Positions 62,170 to 64,000 of a DNA stretch of 64,000 nucleotides are shown piece after piece. Positions within the stretch are counted from its first letter, which is position 1, and every line of letters starts with the position of its first letter. The notes below the pieces were generated by a model. It saw only the letters and a program-made list of their open reading frames with translations. It had not been told where the DNA came from and ran no database searches. This stretch comes from Wolbachia endosymbiont of Oedothorax gibbosus (lineage in GTDB: Bacteria; Pseudomonadota; Alphaproteobacteria; Rickettsiales; Anaplasmataceae): contig NZ_OW370537.1 in NCBI RefSeq assembly GCF_936270145.1, positions 682,001-746,000 of the forward strand, in the 5' to 3' direction. The translations under genes were made by a program, and so were the position numbers.

Positions 62170-62820
62170 TTAGGGTAGTAGGTGTAGATCAACAATAGTT
62201 TTTGGATCTTCTGTAGTAGGCTCTTCATGTGAAGTGATTTCATACCTGAAGTAATTTTCTTCCTGCTGCGAAGGGGTTTTCTTTGATGGATAGAATGTTA
62301 AGACTATTTTTTCTGGTGAATTCTGCAGGTGAAATGGCGGTTTTGGTGATTCTTTAGGCAAAGCAGCAGGATTACTTCCTTCGGTCGCACTACTTTCATG
62401 TTTTGAGGAATCTTCTTTCTCTGCAGTGCTATTACATTTCCCAAAAAAACTCTTTAACATCTCCTCAGCAGATGAACTTAAAATCTGTATAACAGACATC
62501 TCGCTCTGTTCTTTTAACGATTCATCAAATTTAGAGATCAGCTTAGAAAACTTGCTACCTGTCTTTTCAGCTTCGCTTTTTATTTTGCTTTCTATGCTTG
62601 CAATATTACCTTGATCGATTTCTTTTGTTGTTATACCAAACGACTTTGCAATATCTTGATACTTGATCTTGCAATTTCCATAACCCATTATGCAAAAAGC
62701 AATAGAACTAGATATTTCATTTGCAGCCCACTTGTGTATAGTGTAAGCCAAATAATTGTCATGGTATTTAATGCTAAATTGTTGTTCTATTAGCTCAGAA
62801 ATTTTATTCTTTAAAGACAT
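62170..62820 (-). CDS. Hypothetical soluble protein
   Basis: Not recognised. 216 residues from ATG 62820 (MSLKNKISELIEQQFSIKYH), with an AGGAGGGTGC-type ribosome-binding site just upstream on the minus strand. The N-terminal ~110 residues are helical. The middle is Ser/Glu-rich, followed by a Pro-rich low-complexity stretch (NPAALPKESPKPPFHL). The C-terminus has short strands. There is no signal peptide or membrane segment. It sits between the IS66 end and an IS481 remnant, so it is accessory DNA. Confidence 0.6.
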   Translation of the reverse strand: MSLKNKISELIEQQFSIKYHDNYLAYTIHKWAANEISSSIAFCIMGYGNCKIKYQDIAKSFGITTKEIDQGNIASIESKIKSEAEKTGSKFSKLISKFDESLKEQSEMSVIQILSSSAEEMLKSFFGKCNSTAEKEDSSKHESSATEGSNPAALPKESPKPPFHLQNSPEKIVLTFYPSKKTPSQQEENYFRYEITSHEEPTTEDPKTIVDLHLLP

Positions 62821-62945
62821 AAAGCACCCTCCTTACATTACTTTTTGTTAAGATACAGCAATTACACCATTTACTACATGCTTTACTTTAATTAATTATT
62901 AAAATGAGAGCATAATTCTAACATAACTTTGGTTTAAATCTACGA

Positions 62946-63180
62946 TTTTAGATGCATGGTCCCAGAGTGTGATGGTGTGGATTTAGTATAAATAATTCTG
63001 GAGCACTGATAACATATAAATTCATAAGGAGTAAGACCCTTAAGAGTTTTGAGTCTCTTTGCATAATATAACAAAGTTATAAAGGTGTTCTTGATGGCTA
63101 ACTTTTGTCAAACGATGTTCAATAACATTCTCTTCGCAAACTCTATCAAATATGTGTTGCGATTATACATATTGATGCTC
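62946..63180 (-). pseudogene. IS481-family transposase remnant
   Basis: On the minus strand FDRVCEENVIEHRLTKVSHQ is followed, in a different frame, by NTFITLLYYAKRLKTLKGLT and PYEFICYQC. These are the conserved HRLTKP...YNFAKRLKTLKGLTPYE blocks of IS481 transposases, brought together by an internal deletion and frameshift. The tail to 62946 is degenerate. The element's ends and N-terminal part are missing. Confidence 0.7.
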
Positions 63181-63603
63181 CTATAAAAAATTTGTGTTGT
63201 TGAATTTACCATTTTTAAAATCCATAAGGATTCTAACAGTCTCTGGCGTATCTTCAAATAAATATTTGCCCTTGGCTTTACTATCATCTTTTCGTATTTT
63301 AATCTGGCCATTATTTATTCTATAATAAAGCCAAGATTTAGTAACATTGAGAATTTTTGCAATTTGTGTAACAGTAAGGTATCCAGATACTTTAAGTGGT
63401 TGTGCTTTATTCTTTTCTCGCATAATATTATTTTTTAATCGAATATTTGCTACTGTACTTTCCAAAACGATATTCTTTGAGCATGAGGGAGAACGATGTC
63501 CTTGTTTTTCTAAGTACTTAGCGATTTCTGCATCTGTTTTACCTTCTTTACTCAACTCTATTATAGACTGTTCCATTTCTGTTGCTTTAGGTAGTGTAGA
63601 CAT
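63181..63603 (-). CDS. Recombinase-tail-like helix-turn-helix protein, probably a fragment
   Basis: 140 residues. MSTLPKATEMEQSIIELSKEGKTDAEIAKYLEKQGHRSPSC looks like a resolvase-type helix-turn-helix. A second DNA-binding unit follows: GYLTVTQIAKILNVTKSWLYYRINNGQIKIRKD, then KYLFEDTPETVRILMDFKNG. This pattern occurs at the C-terminus of some large serine recombinases or transposon-linked proteins. The catalytic domain is absent here, so the ORF is probably a surviving tail. Family assignment is from pattern memory only. Confidence 0.5.
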   Translation of the reverse strand: MSTLPKATEMEQSIIELSKEGKTDAEIAKYLEKQGHRSPSCSKNIVLESTVANIRLKNNIMREKNKAQPLKVSGYLTVTQIAKILNVTKSWLYYRINNGQIKIRKDDSKAKGKYLFEDTPETVRILMDFKNGKFNNTNFL

Positions 63604-63648
63604 TCAGAAAGAATGAAGTTATAGTATAACTTTTATAAAAGGGAAGAG

Positions 63649-64000
63649 ATGTTGTACGACTTAAAAGATGAGCAATGGGAAAGGATAAAAGATAGCTTGC
63701 CAGGAAAAGAAGGAGATAGTGGTAGAAGTGCAAAAGACAATAGGAAGTTTATAGCAGCAGTAATGTGGATAGGTAGGACTGGAGCGCCATGGCTGCAGAA
63801 TATGGAAAATGGTCAAGTGTACACAAAAGGTTCATGAGATGGGCAAAATCAGGAGATGGTTTTTAATACCCTTGCAGTAGATGAAGATACGGAGTGGCTC
63901 ATAACAATAATAAGAGCTCATCAACATGCTGCTGGTGCACGAAAAAAATGTGGAAACTGGTAAGCAAGAGCAGGAATTGGGAAGATCTAAAGGTGGATTT
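63649..64000 (+). pseudogene. IS5-family transposase, frameshifted and cut by window edge
   Basis: Starts MLYDLKDEQWERIKDSLPGK, the IS5/IS427-type N-terminus. It continues with RKFIAAVMWIGRTGAPW and stops at 63837. The family sequence carries on in other frames: RFMRWAKSGDG, VDEDTEWL, RAHQHAAGARKKC and GRSKGGF (the DDE core approaching). At least two frameshifts are present, so it is inactive as written. The rest lies beyond 64000. Confidence 0.75.

Noticed and set aside
63108-63311. 67-residue minus-strand frame
   Set aside because: It overlaps the recombinase-tail ORF in another frame and reads the IS481 remnant out of frame; it is a shadow of both.

Overview
The window is AT-rich, densely coding DNA from an alphaproteobacterium of the order Rickettsiales, almost certainly a Wolbachia strain. 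Evidence for this: a virB3-virB4-virB6x4 type IV secretion operon with four enlarged VirB6 proteins; class I lysyl-tRNA synthetase; a permuted two-piece tmRNA gene; alphaproteobacterial SspB and COQ9; many insertion sequences; and dispersed palindromic repeats of the form TGTCATTCCAGTGC / GGGATGACG. No rRNA, CRISPR array or phage structural module is visible.

Layout. Positions 1-6.5 kb hold housekeeping genes: obg (cut by the window edge), eno, murC, an RlpA-like lipoprotein, secG, pyrG and tadA. 6.5-7.6 kb is non-coding, with tandem palindromic repeats followed by the first copy of a ~440 bp repeat. 7.7-19.5 kb holds bamE, nrdB, a frameshifted ankyrin-like ORF, secA, a T-arm-less tRNA-like sequence, sucB, an inverted copy of the ~440 bp repeat, ftsK, a frameshifted yggT, an FbpC-like ATPase, tRNA-Arg(CCT) and pdhB. 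19.5-22.0 kb holds a stand-alone virB2, palindromic repeats, the third ~440 bp repeat copy and an IS630-family element. 22.1-28.7 kb is an accessory pair: a polytopic membrane protein with C-terminal repeats, and a 1,837-residue SF2-helicase-like, coiled-coil protein. 28.7-30.2 kb is lysS.

30.3-44.8 kb is the type IV secretion operon: virB3, virB4, four virB6 paralogues and a small acidic helical ORF. 44.9-56.5 kb returns to core genes (rsmD, coq9, murD, sspB, ssrA, pstB, dapB, maf, infA, purA). Two less usual proteins lie among them: a membrane-anchored alpha/beta-hydrolase-like protein and a 763-residue coiled-coil protein with TQTEV repeats. Both are effector candidates by inference only. 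56.6-64.0 kb is a mobile-element graveyard. One hypothetical gene is split in frame by an IS982-family element and cut at its 3' part by a decayed IS66 element, which itself carries an intact IS4-family (IS50-group) element with a clean 9 bp target duplication. Beyond these are an IS481 remnant, a recombinase-tail-like ORF and a broken IS5-family transposase.

Functional links. MurC, MurD, DapB, RlpA and FtsK indicate a retained, minimal peptidoglycan and division capacity. ssrA and sspB are adjacent in the same direction and form a tagging plus ClpXP-delivery module; ssrA has a consensus promoter. SecA, SecG and BamE serve export and the outer membrane. VirB2, VirB3, VirB4 and VirB6 supply pilin, ATPase and inner-membrane channel parts of the secretion system. 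The most unusual items are the giant helicase-like gene with its membrane neighbour, the in-frame palindromic repeat inside murD, the three-copy structured repeat, and the IS-split gene that can be rejoined exactly in frame.
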